Shown here: one piece after another, positions 16,398-25,137 of the stretch
Layout: every line of letters starts with the position of its first letter
Position numbering within the stretch: position 1 is the stretch's first letter
Made by a program: the position numbers and the translations under genes
Assembly: GCA_964347035.1 (NCBI GenBank)
Contig: CAYFXE010000007.1
Span: forward strand, 21,388 to 85,387
Source: CAYFXE01 sp964347035
GTDB taxonomy: Bacteria > Acidobacteriota > Aminicenantia > Aminicenantales > Aminicenantaceae
DNA: 64,000 bases
Direction of reading: 5' to 3'
The notes under the pieces: generated by a model
The model's input: the letters and a program-made list of their open reading frames with translations, nothing else
Databases searched by the model: none
Told to the model about the DNA's origin: nothing

Positions 16398-18475
16398 TCA
16401 ATTTGGATAGGGGACCGATTGCAAAAATTTATAAAACCAGTTGAGCACACGGTTCATAACATCGATCCGATGCGTGTATTCTCTTATCCCGTGCGGCTCT
16501 CGAGGATAAATGACCAGCTTGACCTTTGCTCCATAATGTTTTAGAGCCGAATAAAATTGGTATGCCTGGGAGACAGGCACCCGCAAATCCCTTTCTCCGT
16601 GGACAATCAGGATCGGAGTATTAACCTTGGAGGCGTAAGTGAGGGGCGAATTCATCCGGTAGATTTCGGGATCCTCATAAGGAGACTTGACGAAATAACC
16701 GAGGGAAAACGAAGGTTCATCCGTAAGGGCATACTCAGTTGTCAAATCCGCCACTCCGGCTCTGGCGAAGGCGGCCTTAAACCTGTCAGTGTGGGCAATA
16801 ATCCAGAAGGTCAGATAGCCTCCATAGCTTCCTCCACCAACGAACATCTTCTCCTCATCGACCCAACCTCTCTGGATCAAATAGTCCACGCCACTCATCA
16901 CATCGCTCATCGGCCCTTCACCCCAGTTGCGCACGTTGGCCATCATCCAATTCATCCCCTTCCCTGAGCTGCCTCGGAAATTCGGGAGAAGAACCATATA
17001 CCCTTGAGCAGCGAACAGCTGAGCCCAGTTGCTGATGTGGGCTCCCAGACTCCAGTTATAAGCCGGCCCCCCGTGCAGCCAGACCACAAGAGGTGATCGT
17101 TTTTCCGGAATAAAACCGATAGGCTTAACAACAATACCCGAGACTAAGGCTTTATCCTTGGAATTTTCCCATTCGATTTCCTCCACTTCACCCAATTTTA
17201 TTTTGTTCAGATCATCATTAAAGAAAGTGAGCTGCTTCCTGTCTGTCCCATCTGTCCTAGAAACCCAAATGTCTGGAGGACTTGTGCGTGATTCGCTGAG
17301 AAAGGCGGCGTGTTCTCCATCGGAACTGATCGTCCAGGTCCTGGCCCAGTAGGGAATAGTCGAGTGGTTCATCTCGAAAAGCATCTTCACCTTTTCTTGG
17401 CGGTCGACAGAGATCAAGTTGTGACGCGTCCCTACAGCCACAGAGGCCAGAAACTCATCCTTTTTGGGATGCCAAACGATATCCCAGACATTACCCTTGT
17501 AATATTCAAGAAGATCGATGGATTCGCCTCCCTCTGTAGAGATAATCTTGGGAATCCCTCTTTCCTTAAACTCACCTACTGGTCCCATGAAGACAATCCA
17601 TTCTCCGTCCGGTGAGAAGGAGGGGGGCGCTTGAGCGTTGGTTTTGGTGACGAGGANNNNNNNNNNATGGCAAGAGTGACCTCGTCCTGGATGGAGAAGA
17701 CGTCCTCGAGCTCGCGGTCGTAGCGCTCGGACCAGAGGTGGTATCCGCTGGCCACATCGATCAGGCTCAGATGACTCTGGTATTCCATACCTTCTGCTGT
17801 CGGCATAGGAGAGGCCAGGACTACGATTTTCTGGCTATCTGGAGACCAGTTAAAATGCCAGATGGTCATTTCTTGCTCGGTGAGGATTCGCGTTTTTCGG
17901 CTCTCCACATCCATTATCCAGAGGCGGATTTGTCTAAAATCTTCGTCGACAACGATCGCATCATCCCCTTTCTTCTGGCGGTCAATCTCCTCTTCTGTCC
18001 GAGGTTTGTCCATTAAATAGGCAATCATTTGACCATCGGGTGACCATTTGAAAGATCTGATGGAACTCTTCTCTTCGGTCGTCTTCTCTAACTTAGCCGA
18101 CTTAAGAGCATAAAAATAGATCTGGGCATTCCTCTCATTGTCTCGCCTGGAAAGAAAAGCCAAAACTTCCCCGTCCGGAGACCAGCAAGGAGAAGTGTCT
18201 GACCCAGGATTTTTGGTGAGTTGTTCAAGCAAATTTCCGTCTCTGGACACAATCCAGATGTTCGAGTCAGACCTCTTATCATCACCAAACTGACTGACGA
18301 CAAAGGCCACCCGATCACCGTCAGGAGAGATCTGAGGATCAGAGATTCTCTGGAGATGCAGGATGTCTTCTGGAACCAGAGGACTTTTATTTTCAGAAAC
18401 AAACAAGCTGTTTATCAGGAAAAACAAGGCGAAAAAACAAAATATGACAACTTTTGCCCTTCTCATTTTATTCAT
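16398..18475 (-). CDS. S9-family prolyl oligopeptidase/acyl-aminoacyl peptidase, interrupted by an assembly gap
   Basis: The N-terminal part (from 18475) has a signal peptide and a TolB-like beta-propeller: 'ISDPQISPDGDRVAFVVS', 'CWSPDGEVLAFLSR', 'SFKWSPDGQMIAYL', 'HFNWSPDSQKIVVL'. Past the N run at 17657-17666 the frame changes, but the same gene resumes as 'QAPPSFSPDGEWIVFMGP' through to the catalytic alpha/beta-hydrolase domain. That domain has nucleophile elbow 'VGGGSYGGYLTFW' (Ser), Asp in 'LIVHGERDLRVPV' and His in 'IYPREPHGIREYTH'. It is an exported oligopeptidase of about 690 residues. Codons at 17667-17760 look foreign (see that entry). Confidence 0.82.
17657..17666. other. assembly gap (10 N)
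   Basis: The gap lies inside the S9 peptidase gene. The reading frames on the two sides differ, so the true length is not 10 modulo 3. Confidence 0.95.
17667..17760 (-). other. probable misjoined contig end (TPR/TolB-cyclase-like fragment)
   Basis: The residues between the last propeller blade and the gap read 'YHLWSERYDRELEDVFSIQD' followed by 'EVTLA'. This is a hallmark of TolB-N/TPR proteins such as adenylate-cyclase-like regulators, not of S9 propellers. The segment is GC-rich and repeats the DVASG context where the sequence switches. It is best read as a chimeric contig edge or a recombination between short homologous stretches. Confidence 0.6.
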
Positions 18476-18518
18476 TCTTACACCCTCCTCTCTTCGAAAA
18501 GACGAAACCCATTTTAAG

Positions 18519-18532
18519 TGTTGCTCAACACA
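18519..18532. promoter_or_regulatory. 14-bp palindrome upstream of the S9 peptidase
   Basis: GTGTTGCTCAACAC is a perfect inverted repeat with 6-base arms about 45 bases upstream of the S9 start codon. It is an operator candidate; no regulator is adjacent. Confidence 0.35.
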
Positions 18533-18642
18533 GAGTCAATCTGGAGGGAAACTTTATGTCCAAAGGGTAATTCAGATGGGTTTCCTGTGGGGAATCATAA
18601 AAGAGGCGGGAAAAGAAATTTTAGGATAAAGCGCTCGACCGA

Positions 18643-20463
18643 TTAAAAGGCAATCTTAAACTCGGTCCCTTTCTCTCTAGATAGCTCAATATTCCCTTCG
18701 ATCTGGCTCACCAGATCCGTCACCAACTGCATCCCTAAAGTTTCAGTGTTCTGGAAATCCAGATCCTCGGGAAAACCGACACCGTTGTCTTTGACGATAA
18801 GGCTTGTCTTTCCCCAGTTGTTTCCGTTCATCCTGACCGAGATCTCCCCCTCTTGACCATTCGGGAAAGCGTGTTTTAGCGAATTGGAGACAAGCTCATT
18901 AACGATCAACCCACAGGGTATAGCCTGGTTGATATTGAGGAAGACTTTGTTCACATTAACTTTGAGTTGAACTCGTTCCATTCCAATCCTGTACATGGAA
19001 AACAGATGAGTGGTCAGCCGCTCGATGTAATCAGCAAAATTAATCCTGGACAGATCTTTAGACTGATACAGAGATTCATGAATCAGAGCCATCGACCGGA
19101 TGCGATCCTGTCCGACATTAAAGATATCCAGAATCTTCTTGTTCTTGATTTGTTTCGATTGCAGTCTCAGGAGGCTGGAGATGATCTGCATGTTATTCTT
19201 CACCCGGTGATGAATCTCTCTCAGCATGACTTCCCTCTCTCGGAGTGAAGCCTTGATTTTCTCCTCTGATCGCTTCCGTTCTGTGATGTCTCGGTAGATA
19301 GCGTAGATAGCAATTACTTGGCCGTCGACGATGATCGGTGAACCTAGAACGGAGACATGGATGAGACTTCCATCCCTACGTTGACGGATGGCTTCGAAGT
19401 TCACATTCTCTCCCTCAGCCACCTTCTTGGTGATCGAATGTCCTTCCAGGAATTCCTTTCTCGGCATGACCTGTTCATCCACATTTCTCCCCAGTAAATC
19501 GTCTCGGTCATACCCGAACAACCGCGTGAACTCGCTATTGACACTCAGAATCTTGCCCTCTCTATCCGCCATAACGATTCCTTCTTGAGCGCTTTCAAAC
19601 AGCTGATCAAGATGAGCTTTTTCTAATCGCATTTTCTCTTCCGCTTTCTTCCGATCAGATATGTCTCGGTTAATGCTCAAAATGGCCTTCTGTCCTTTAT
19701 AATCCACTACAGCCGCATTGATCTCTAAATATATTTCGGAGCCATCTTTTTTATAATGGACCGTCTCAAAACTGTGGAAGGCCCCCTCCTCCAGAGCCTT
19801 CTTTATACGTGTTTTGCCCAGAGCAACATCCTTAGAAATGTCCTCGAGTGACATCCCGAGGAATTCGTCTCTTGTGAATCCGTACATCTCACAAGCCCGA
19901 GGATTGACGTTGAGAATGATCTCATTCTCAGGAGCAAAGACAAAAATTGCATCATGGGCATTCTCGAACAATCCTCGATAATCCTTCTCGGCCTGCTTTA
20001 AGGCTTCCTCGGCCTGCTTCCGCTCTGAGATATCACGGGCCATCACCAGAAGTTTTTTCAACCTCCCCTTTTCATCCCTGATAGGATTGGATAGAACCTG
20101 CCCCATGCATTTCTCTCCTTTTTTTGTCACGAAAGTGAGCTCGTATACAGGCTCATCTTCGCCAAGAATCATTTGATGTAGATTTCTCTCTAACAGGCTT
20201 TTACTTTCCTCCGACAATAACGGCAGCTCCATGAAATTCTTTCCGATGATTTCCTCTGGTTTGTATCCCAGCCAGTCGTAGAGCCTACGAGTCACATCTA
20301 AAACATTCCCTTGTCCATCCACGATCCCGATAACTTCGGGCGAACATTCGAATATTCTTCTGTATTGCTGTTCGTTTTTGAGAACTTCCTCTTTTATATT
20401 TTTGTTTTTTTTATGTCCTGATAATTCTTGGTTTGGATATCGGCCGTTTTTTTCCATATTCAC
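18643..20463 (-). CDS. multi-PAS sensor histidine kinase (HisKA_2 type)
   Basis: This 606-residue soluble kinase has no membrane span. It has three PAS domains at roughly 30-150, 157-275 and 284-400, each opening with a motif such as 'RRIFECSPEVIGIVDGQG', 'RGLFENAHDAIFVFAPE' or 'DQLFESAQEGIVMADREG' and closing with a PAC-type 'DISERKQAEE', 'DISDRKKAEE' or 'DITERKRSEE'. The phosphoacceptor box is 'REIHHRVKNNMQIISSLL', the HisKA_2/HWE-related form. The ATPase domain includes 'CGLIVNELVSNSLKHAFP', 'VKDNGVGFPEDLD' and 'LGMQLVTDLV'. It is an orphan with no receiver gene beside it and probably senses a cytoplasmic redox or small-molecule cue. Confidence 0.9.
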   Translation of the reverse strand: MNMEKNGRYPNQELSGHKKNKNIKEEVLKNEQQYRRIFECSPEVIGIVDGQGNVLDVTRRLYDWLGYKPEEIIGKNFMELPLLSEESKSLLERNLHQMILGEDEPVYELTFVTKKGEKCMGQVLSNPIRDEKGRLKKLLVMARDISERKQAEEALKQAEKDYRGLFENAHDAIFVFAPENEIILNVNPRACEMYGFTRDEFLGMSLEDISKDVALGKTRIKKALEEGAFHSFETVHYKKDGSEIYLEINAAVVDYKGQKAILSINRDISDRKKAEEKMRLEKAHLDQLFESAQEGIVMADREGKILSVNSEFTRLFGYDRDDLLGRNVDEQVMPRKEFLEGHSITKKVAEGENVNFEAIRQRRDGSLIHVSVLGSPIIVDGQVIAIYAIYRDITERKRSEEKIKASLREREVMLREIHHRVKNNMQIISSLLRLQSKQIKNKKILDIFNVGQDRIRSMALIHESLYQSKDLSRINFADYIERLTTHLFSMYRIGMERVQLKVNVNKVFLNINQAIPCGLIVNELVSNSLKHAFPNGQEGEISVRMNGNNWGKTSLIVKDNGVGFPEDLDFQNTETLGMQLVTDLVSQIEGNIELSREKGTEFKIAF

Positions 20464-20670
20464 TTTCCCTTAGACCTCTTGGAAGCTTAAAAATGGCAGA
20501 GATTGACCTTATCTTTGGATAGACTCTTCTCCTTTTTTTTCATATCCTGAGAATATTCTTCCAGAGGACCGCGGACAGGACAATCACCCTTTCGGATGAA
20601 TCAGCAGGTGAAATTCTATATTCGTTTCTAATCTAATAAGGGGATTTAAGGGGGGAACAGGGGAGATAGG

Positions 20671-21497
20671 TTAGAATCCATATCTTGCACCAATCTCTAT
20701 TCCCCATATAAGATTCCACCCCTGGGCAATAATCGTTCCCCCCATATCACTTCCTTCATACGACGAATAAAAGCTAAACAGACTTGCTCCCAGAGCCGTG
20801 ACAAAGGCTCTCAAATCTATCCCGAGAGGAAAGCTTTTGAATAAATAAAAGCTAAATCCCCCGCCTGCTTTCACGGCTATATCCTCAGCTGAACGAATCT
20901 CGATCATATATCCAAATTTCTCTTCTTTTTCTTTTTCTCCCTGAATCAGACAGAACCCAAGACCGATGAATCCATAAGGAATGACAGCCCCCCCTGATTT
21001 TCGCGCCTGAAAGACAGCATTTAAAATTACGGAAGTTACGCTCCATGGAAGCGAATGTTTTGTATACCTGTTTCGTAATCCGGGATTTTTTGGAATCAAG
21101 GCATACCTAGCCTGATAATTTGCGCTTTGATGGCTTATATCTCCTCGAAGACCAAAGTGAGGACTGAAATTATACTGGATACTNNNNNNNNNNTCAGGTT
21201 GTAGATAGTTTTCAAAGTAATTTCCTGCTCTAAGCTATTCATCCTTCTCCAAGTAGATGTAAAAGAACGGTCGGCGTGCATTCTCGTATAGTGAAACACA
21301 TCAGATGGCCAGCGGCTTATTCCCACAGTAAACCCAAAACTGTATTTTTTCTCTGTGGCCTCAACAGAGCTTTGAAGCAAAAAAGAGAAAATGATGCCGG
21401 CAACAATAGCTGAGACTTTTTTCAGTCTTATTTTTCTAAAAGATTGGACAATAAATGACGAAATAGCAAATCCCCTGTTTATTTCCTTCAACATCAA
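20671..21497 (-). CDS. outer-membrane beta-barrel-like protein, split by an assembly gap
   Basis: The frame from 21497 carries a hydrophobic export segment (VSAIVAGIIFSFLLQSSVEA), then 'KKYSFGFTVGISRWPSDVF'. After the N run at 21184-21193 the frame changes, and 'IQYNFSPHFGLRGDISHQSA' continues to a stop at 20671 with alternating strands. Examples are 'YGFIGLGFCLIQ', 'DIAVKAGGGFSFYLFK' and the aromatic end 'GIEIGARYGF', typical of small outer-membrane barrels. I read one gene of about 270 residues. The exact start is uncertain: 30 residues precede the hydrophobic segment, and a later start is likely. Confidence 0.65.
21184..21193. other. assembly gap (10 N)
   Basis: The gap interrupts the outer-membrane protein gene 20671-21497 and breaks its frame. 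Confidence 0.95.
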
Positions 21498-21608
21498 TGG
21501 AGCAAAAGTCGTGCCAAATTAAACAGGGGAGCTATGATAAATTTTATCTTCTTCTTGTCCTCCAACGATGACAGATGGAACGAAAAAGAGAAGAAAGTGG
21601 ATATAAGA

Positions 21609-21638
21609 TTGACTCTCTTCCTCTCTCGATGTTATATT
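21609..21638 (+). promoter_or_regulatory. sigma-70-like promoter of the MurI-like lipoprotein gene
   Basis: TTGACT (21609-21614), an 18-base spacer and TATATT (21633-21638) lie about 34 bases before the start codon at 21672. Confidence 0.55.
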
Positions 21639-21671
21639 CCATAGTCTAGAATCAATGGCCATCACCTTAGA

Positions 21672-22706
21672 ATGATGCAAAAAAAAAATTTTCCCCTACT
21701 AGTCCTACTTTTTTCTATCATCTCCTTATCGTGTTCAGAAAAAAAGTCCTCCTCTGATCTTCAGGCGAGGCTCGATAGTTTTTTCCAGAAGGACAAAGTC
21801 ACCATTGCTGTTACCGACTCCGGGCTCGGAGGACTGTCCATCGTCGCCGAAGCTGCAGAGAGATTTAAAGGAACAAATTTATTCAAGGGTGTCGACCTCC
21901 TTTTTTTTAACGCTCTTTTTTCCAGCGAAGGGGGCTACAACAGCTTGAAAACAAGGGAGGAAAAAGTTAAGGTTCTTGACAGTGCTCTCCATAGTCTTGA
22001 GAAAAACTATCAGCCGGACCTTATCCTTATCGGCTGCAACACTCTGTCTGTCCTTTACGAAGACACTGGGTTTTCACAGCAAACATTCATCCCGGTGGTC
22101 GGCATCATCGATTCCGGTGTTGAGCTTATCGAGCAGAGCTTAAAAACATCACCTGAATCCAGTGTCATTGTGTTCGGCACCCAGACGACTATCGAGGAGG
22201 GGACATATCAAAACACACTGGTCGAAAGGGGGATTTTACCAGACCGAATTATCTCGCAAGCCTGTCCAGAATTGGTCAACTATATCGAGAAGAATTTGGC
22301 TGGTGATGAGACCGAAATGCTGATATCCGCTTATGTGGATGAGTCCCTCCAAAAAGTCAAAGACCTCCATGAACCTATTCATGTGAGTCTCAACTGCACC
22401 CATTTCGGGTATGCTCTCGATTCTTGGAAGGATGCATTTGCAAGTTATGGAATAAAACCTCTGTCTTTCCTCAACCCGAACATAAAAATGATCGATTTCC
22501 TCTTCCAGTCTCAGAGAAAGGATCGGGTGGAAGGAACAGATGTCTCCGTCTCTGCAGTTTCCATGGTTGAAATCAGTGAGGACAGAATCGATTCTATCGG
22601 AAGCTGGCTTCGTGAGATCTCACTCCAATCGGCAGAAGCCCTTAGGACCTATAAGCTAATACCAGATCTCTTTGAGTGGAAAAAATTCGTAAAGGGAAGA
22701 GACTAG
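21672..22706 (+). CDS. exported glutamate-racemase-like lipoprotein
   Basis: This 344-residue protein begins with a lipoprotein signal (KNFPLLVLLFSIISLSC, lipobox SLSC) and continues as an Asp/Glu racemase (MurI) fold. Visible motifs are 'IAVTDSGLGGLSIV' (the MurI DSG-GG loop), 'DLILIGCNTLSVLY' with the first catalytic Cys, 'VFGTQTTIEEGTYQ', 'ISQACPELVNYIE' and 'VSLNCTHFGYALDSW' with the second Cys. Both catalytic Cys are kept, so it should be active. MurI is normally cytoplasmic and supplies D-Glu for peptidoglycan; a lipid-anchored periplasmic version suggests amino-acid salvage or stereo-editing instead. It ends convergently with the damaged purM, overlapping by 4 bases. Confidence 0.85.
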   Translation: MMQKKNFPLLVLLFSIISLSCSEKKSSSDLQARLDSFFQKDKVTIAVTDSGLGGLSIVAEAAERFKGTNLFKGVDLLFFNALFSSEGGYNSLKTREEKVKVLDSALHSLEKNYQPDLILIGCNTLSVLYEDTGFSQQTFIPVVGIIDSGVELIEQSLKTSPESSVIVFGTQTTIEEGTYQNTLVERGILPDRIISQACPELVNYIEKNLAGDETEMLISAYVDESLQKVKDLHEPIHVSLNCTHFGYALDSWKDAFASYGIKPLSFLNPNIKMIDFLFQSQRKDRVEGTDVSVSAVSMVEISEDRIDSIGSWLREISLQSAEALRTYKLIPDLFEWKKFVKGRD

Positions 22707-23426
22707 CCTAGGATTCTCAACTCTTTGTCGCCCTTGACGACTTCCCCTATTACCCAGGCTTTCTCTCTCATTTTATGGAGAAGGGAGAAGGCATTAGGCG
22801 CGGCTTTCGAACCGATGATCAGGATCATCCCGATGCCCATGTTGAACGTCCTGAACATCTCCCTTTCGCTGACTCGCCCTTTCTCTTGAATCTTCTGAAA
22901 AATTCGGGGGATTTTCCATGAGCCTTTTTCTATCTCGACTGACAAGCCCAACACAAAAACCTGCGAGATCGAATTTGTCCTTCGCGTACATCCCCGGCAG
23001 CTCGGCGGTTTCGCCGCCGAGAAGGGCGCATCCGGCTGTCAGACAGCCTTTGGTTATCCCTCTCATGAGCTCTAAAAGCTTTTTTTTGTCTAATTTACCG
23101 CAGGCGATGTAATCGAGAAAGAAGAGGGGTTCCGCTCCGGTTACGACAACATCATCCGCACACATGGCCACAAGATCCACACCGACCGTATCGTATTTAC
23201 CCACAAGGTCAGCGACCAGAAGCTTTGTCCCCACACCATCAGTGGAGGAGACCAAAACGGGATTCTTTATTTTTTGGAGGCGAGGCTTGAACAATCCGCT
23301 GAATCCCCCGATTTTTCCTAAGACTTCAATGCGATGGGTTTTTCGTATGAGGGGTATGATTCTCTTGATAAACGCATCGGCTCTATCAATATCGACACCT
23401 GCCTTTTTATAAGTAAGTGCAATCAT
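22703..23426 (-). pseudogene. purM: purM (AIR synthase) with internal deletion and frameshift
   Basis: The reverse strand encodes the first about 166 residues of phosphoribosylformylglycinamidine cyclo-ligase: 'VLVSSTDGVGTKLLVADLVG', 'DLVAMCADDVVVTGAEPLFF', 'ALLGGETAELPGMYAKDKFD', 'LAGFCVGLVSRD'. In another frame it encodes the last about 80: 'EKGSWKIPRIFQKIQEKG', 'EMFRTFNMGIGMILII', 'AWVIGEVVKGDKELRILG'. The roughly 105 middle residues of the family (the region with HSNGYSLVR and HITGGGL) are absent, and the join is out of frame near 22930. There is no N run. It is a true pseudogene or an assembly deletion; the enzyme is normally essential for purine synthesis. Confidence 0.8.
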
Positions 23427-23493
23427 TTGGTTCTTCCGGCCTGATGAAAATCACCTGATATATACCACCCCCACACATCCAAGTCAAAATATC

Positions 23494-23662
23494 GGGGTCA
23501 GACCTTCATAACTTTTATAATTGCCATCAACAGGAATTCTCACATCTCTTAATAAAAAAGGAATGGAATGATAAGATGTTCAAAAAGTTTTATTTTTCCT
23601 GAATTAACCAGCTACATAGACGCTTATAATTAAAAATATGAAAGTTATGAAGGTCTGACCCC
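23494..23662. repeat. non-autonomous RAYT-type inverted element A (169 bp)
   Basis: The left end reads GGGGTCAGACCTTCATAACT and continues TTTATAATT; the right end is its complement, finishing AAAGTTATGAAGGTCTGACC then CC. The ends match those of the transposase element at 43176-44252. The interior (about 110 bases) is AT-rich, has no ORF, and does not resemble the interiors of the other copies. It fills the spacer between purM and the ECF sigma operon. Confidence 0.85.
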
Positions 23663-23690
23663 AAAAGATGGAGAAAAATTCTGTTTTTGT

Positions 23691-23718
23691 GTAACCTTTT
23701 AGTAGATGGCAAGTCTAT
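23691..23718 (+). promoter_or_regulatory. ECF-type promoter (likely autoregulated)
   Basis: GTAACC (23691-23696) with the AAC core, a 16-base spacer and GTCTAT (23713-23718) match the usual ECF-sigma pattern. It lies 30 bases before the sigma gene, suggesting autoregulation. Confidence 0.55.
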
Positions 23719-23748
23719 ATATGTGAACGCTTAACGCAAGGACCAATA

Positions 23749-24309
23749 GTGGACCATTCGCAAACAGATAATCAAATCATGTTAGAGGTTCGAGAGGGAA
23801 AAGTGGAAAAACTGGCCATTCTTTTCGAAAAGCATCACGTGAAGCTTTTTAACTTCTTCCTCCGTTTAACCGGAAACAGGGGAACAAGCGAGGATCTAGT
23901 CCAGGATGTCTTTTACCGTATACTGAAATACAGGACGACTTACCATGATTGGAGCAAGTTCACGGTCTGGATGTACCAAATCGCCCGCAACGCCCACATC
24001 GATCATCTAAGAAAGAAAAAGAAAGAAATCCCCCTCGAAGATCAATGGGAAGAGGCCGTGAGTCCGGGGCCCACACCTTCTGAGGAAGTGGAACACGGAG
24101 AAGAGATCGCCTTGATGCGGCAAGCGCTCTCCAGACTCCCGCTCAAGAAAAGAGAAATCCTGGTCCTCAGCCGTTATCAAAACATGAAATACAAAGAGAT
24201 CGCCGAACTCTTTGACTGCCACATCGGGACAGTCAAAACTTACATCCACCGGGCTGTCAAAGACTTAGGCAAGATCTATCTAGAACTCTCAAGGGAGACA
24301 GTCTCATGA
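23749..24309 (+). CDS. ECF-family RNA polymerase sigma factor
   Basis: This 186-residue protein has sigma region 2 ('LFNFFLRLTGNRGTSEDLVQ' then 'DVFYRILKY', 'FTVWMYQIARNAHIDHLRKK') and sigma region 4 ('ALSRLPLKKREILVLSRYQN', 'KYKEIAELFDCHIGTVKTYI'). It starts with GTG at 23749 behind AAGGA. Its last four bases overlap the start of the anti-sigma gene (ATGA), so they are translationally coupled. It probably directs its own operon from the ECF-type promoter at 23691. Confidence 0.92.
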   Translation: MDHSQTDNQIMLEVREGKVEKLAILFEKHHVKLFNFFLRLTGNRGTSEDLVQDVFYRILKYRTTYHDWSKFTVWMYQIARNAHIDHLRKKKKEIPLEDQWEEAVSPGPTPSEEVEHGEEIALMRQALSRLPLKKREILVLSRYQNMKYKEIAELFDCHIGTVKTYIHRAVKDLGKIYLELSRETVS

Positions 24310-25124
24310 GATGCCAAGACATACAAACAAAATTCCCAGATTATCTCACAGGAGACATGGACTCAAAAACAAAGAAGAACATTCAGTCTCATATCGCCGA
24401 TTGCTCAACCTGTAGAGAGGAGTTGGAAAGTCTAAGCTCGATCTGGGCTAAACTGGGTGTGCTCCCGGAGGAACAGCCCTCCAGTGATTTGCGTACTCGC
24501 TTCTATTCCATGCTCGAAGCCCACAAACAGGAGCTCGAACAAGAAAAGGCTCCCAGCCGTTTCCGGAAAGCTGTCGAAGGCTGGCTCGAGGGCTGGTGGC
24601 CAAGGCGGCCCGCCTTCCAGTTTTCCTTAGCCCTTTTACTCCTAGTCGCCGGATTGGCTGCAGGCTATTTTCTGAATTCCAGAGGACAAGCTCCCCATGA
24701 ACTGGCTCAACTCCGCCAGGAGGTCCAGAACATGCACCAGATGCTGGCGGTTTCACTCCTAGATCAACAATCTCCCAGTGAGAGAATCAGGGGCATCAAC
24801 CTTAGTTATGGTATAGAAAAACCTGAGCCTCAGACTTTGACTAGGCTTCTTCGCACCCTGAACAGCGACCCGAACGTCAACGTCCGTCTGGCCGCTGTGG
24901 ATGCTCTCTACCTATTCCGTGACAACGCGATGGTGCGGGAGGGCCTTGTGGCTTCCCTTCCTCAACAAAACTCTCCGCTGGTCCAGGTATCTCTTATCGA
25001 CCTAATGGTGGATATTCGCGAGAGGCAGGCCATCGATGCTCTCAAGCAGTTGATCCAAGACGAGGAACTCACCCCTGAGGTTAAACAGCGAGCCGAACAA
25101 AGCATCCAGGAGCTCAGTTATTAG
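24306..25124 (+). CDS. membrane anti-sigma factor with zf-HC2 and HEAT-like C terminus
   Basis: This 272-residue protein begins with a zinc-finger anti-sigma domain ('MRCQDIQTKFPDYLTGDM', 'IQSHIADCSTCREELESL': the H-x3-C-x2-C arrangement). One membrane span follows (FSLALLLLVAGLAAGYFL, residues 102-120). The outer part (residues 165-270) consists of helical HEAT-like repeats ('TLNSDPNVNVRLAAVDALYL', 'QQNSPLVQVSLIDLMVDIRE'). It should hold the ECF sigma at the membrane until the periplasmic domain receives a signal. An extracytoplasmic HEAT domain suggests protein-protein sensing, perhaps with the DUF4097 proteins encoded next. Confidence 0.88.
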   Translation: MRCQDIQTKFPDYLTGDMDSKTKKNIQSHIADCSTCREELESLSSIWAKLGVLPEEQPSSDLRTRFYSMLEAHKQELEQEKAPSRFRKAVEGWLEGWWPRRPAFQFSLALLLLVAGLAAGYFLNSRGQAPHELAQLRQEVQNMHQMLAVSLLDQQSPSERIRGINLSYGIEKPEPQTLTRLLRTLNSDPNVNVRLAAVDALYLFRDNAMVREGLVASLPQQNSPLVQVSLIDLMVDIRERQAIDALKQLIQDEELTPEVKQRAEQSIQELSY

Positions 25125-25137
25125 AAAGGAGAATCAA

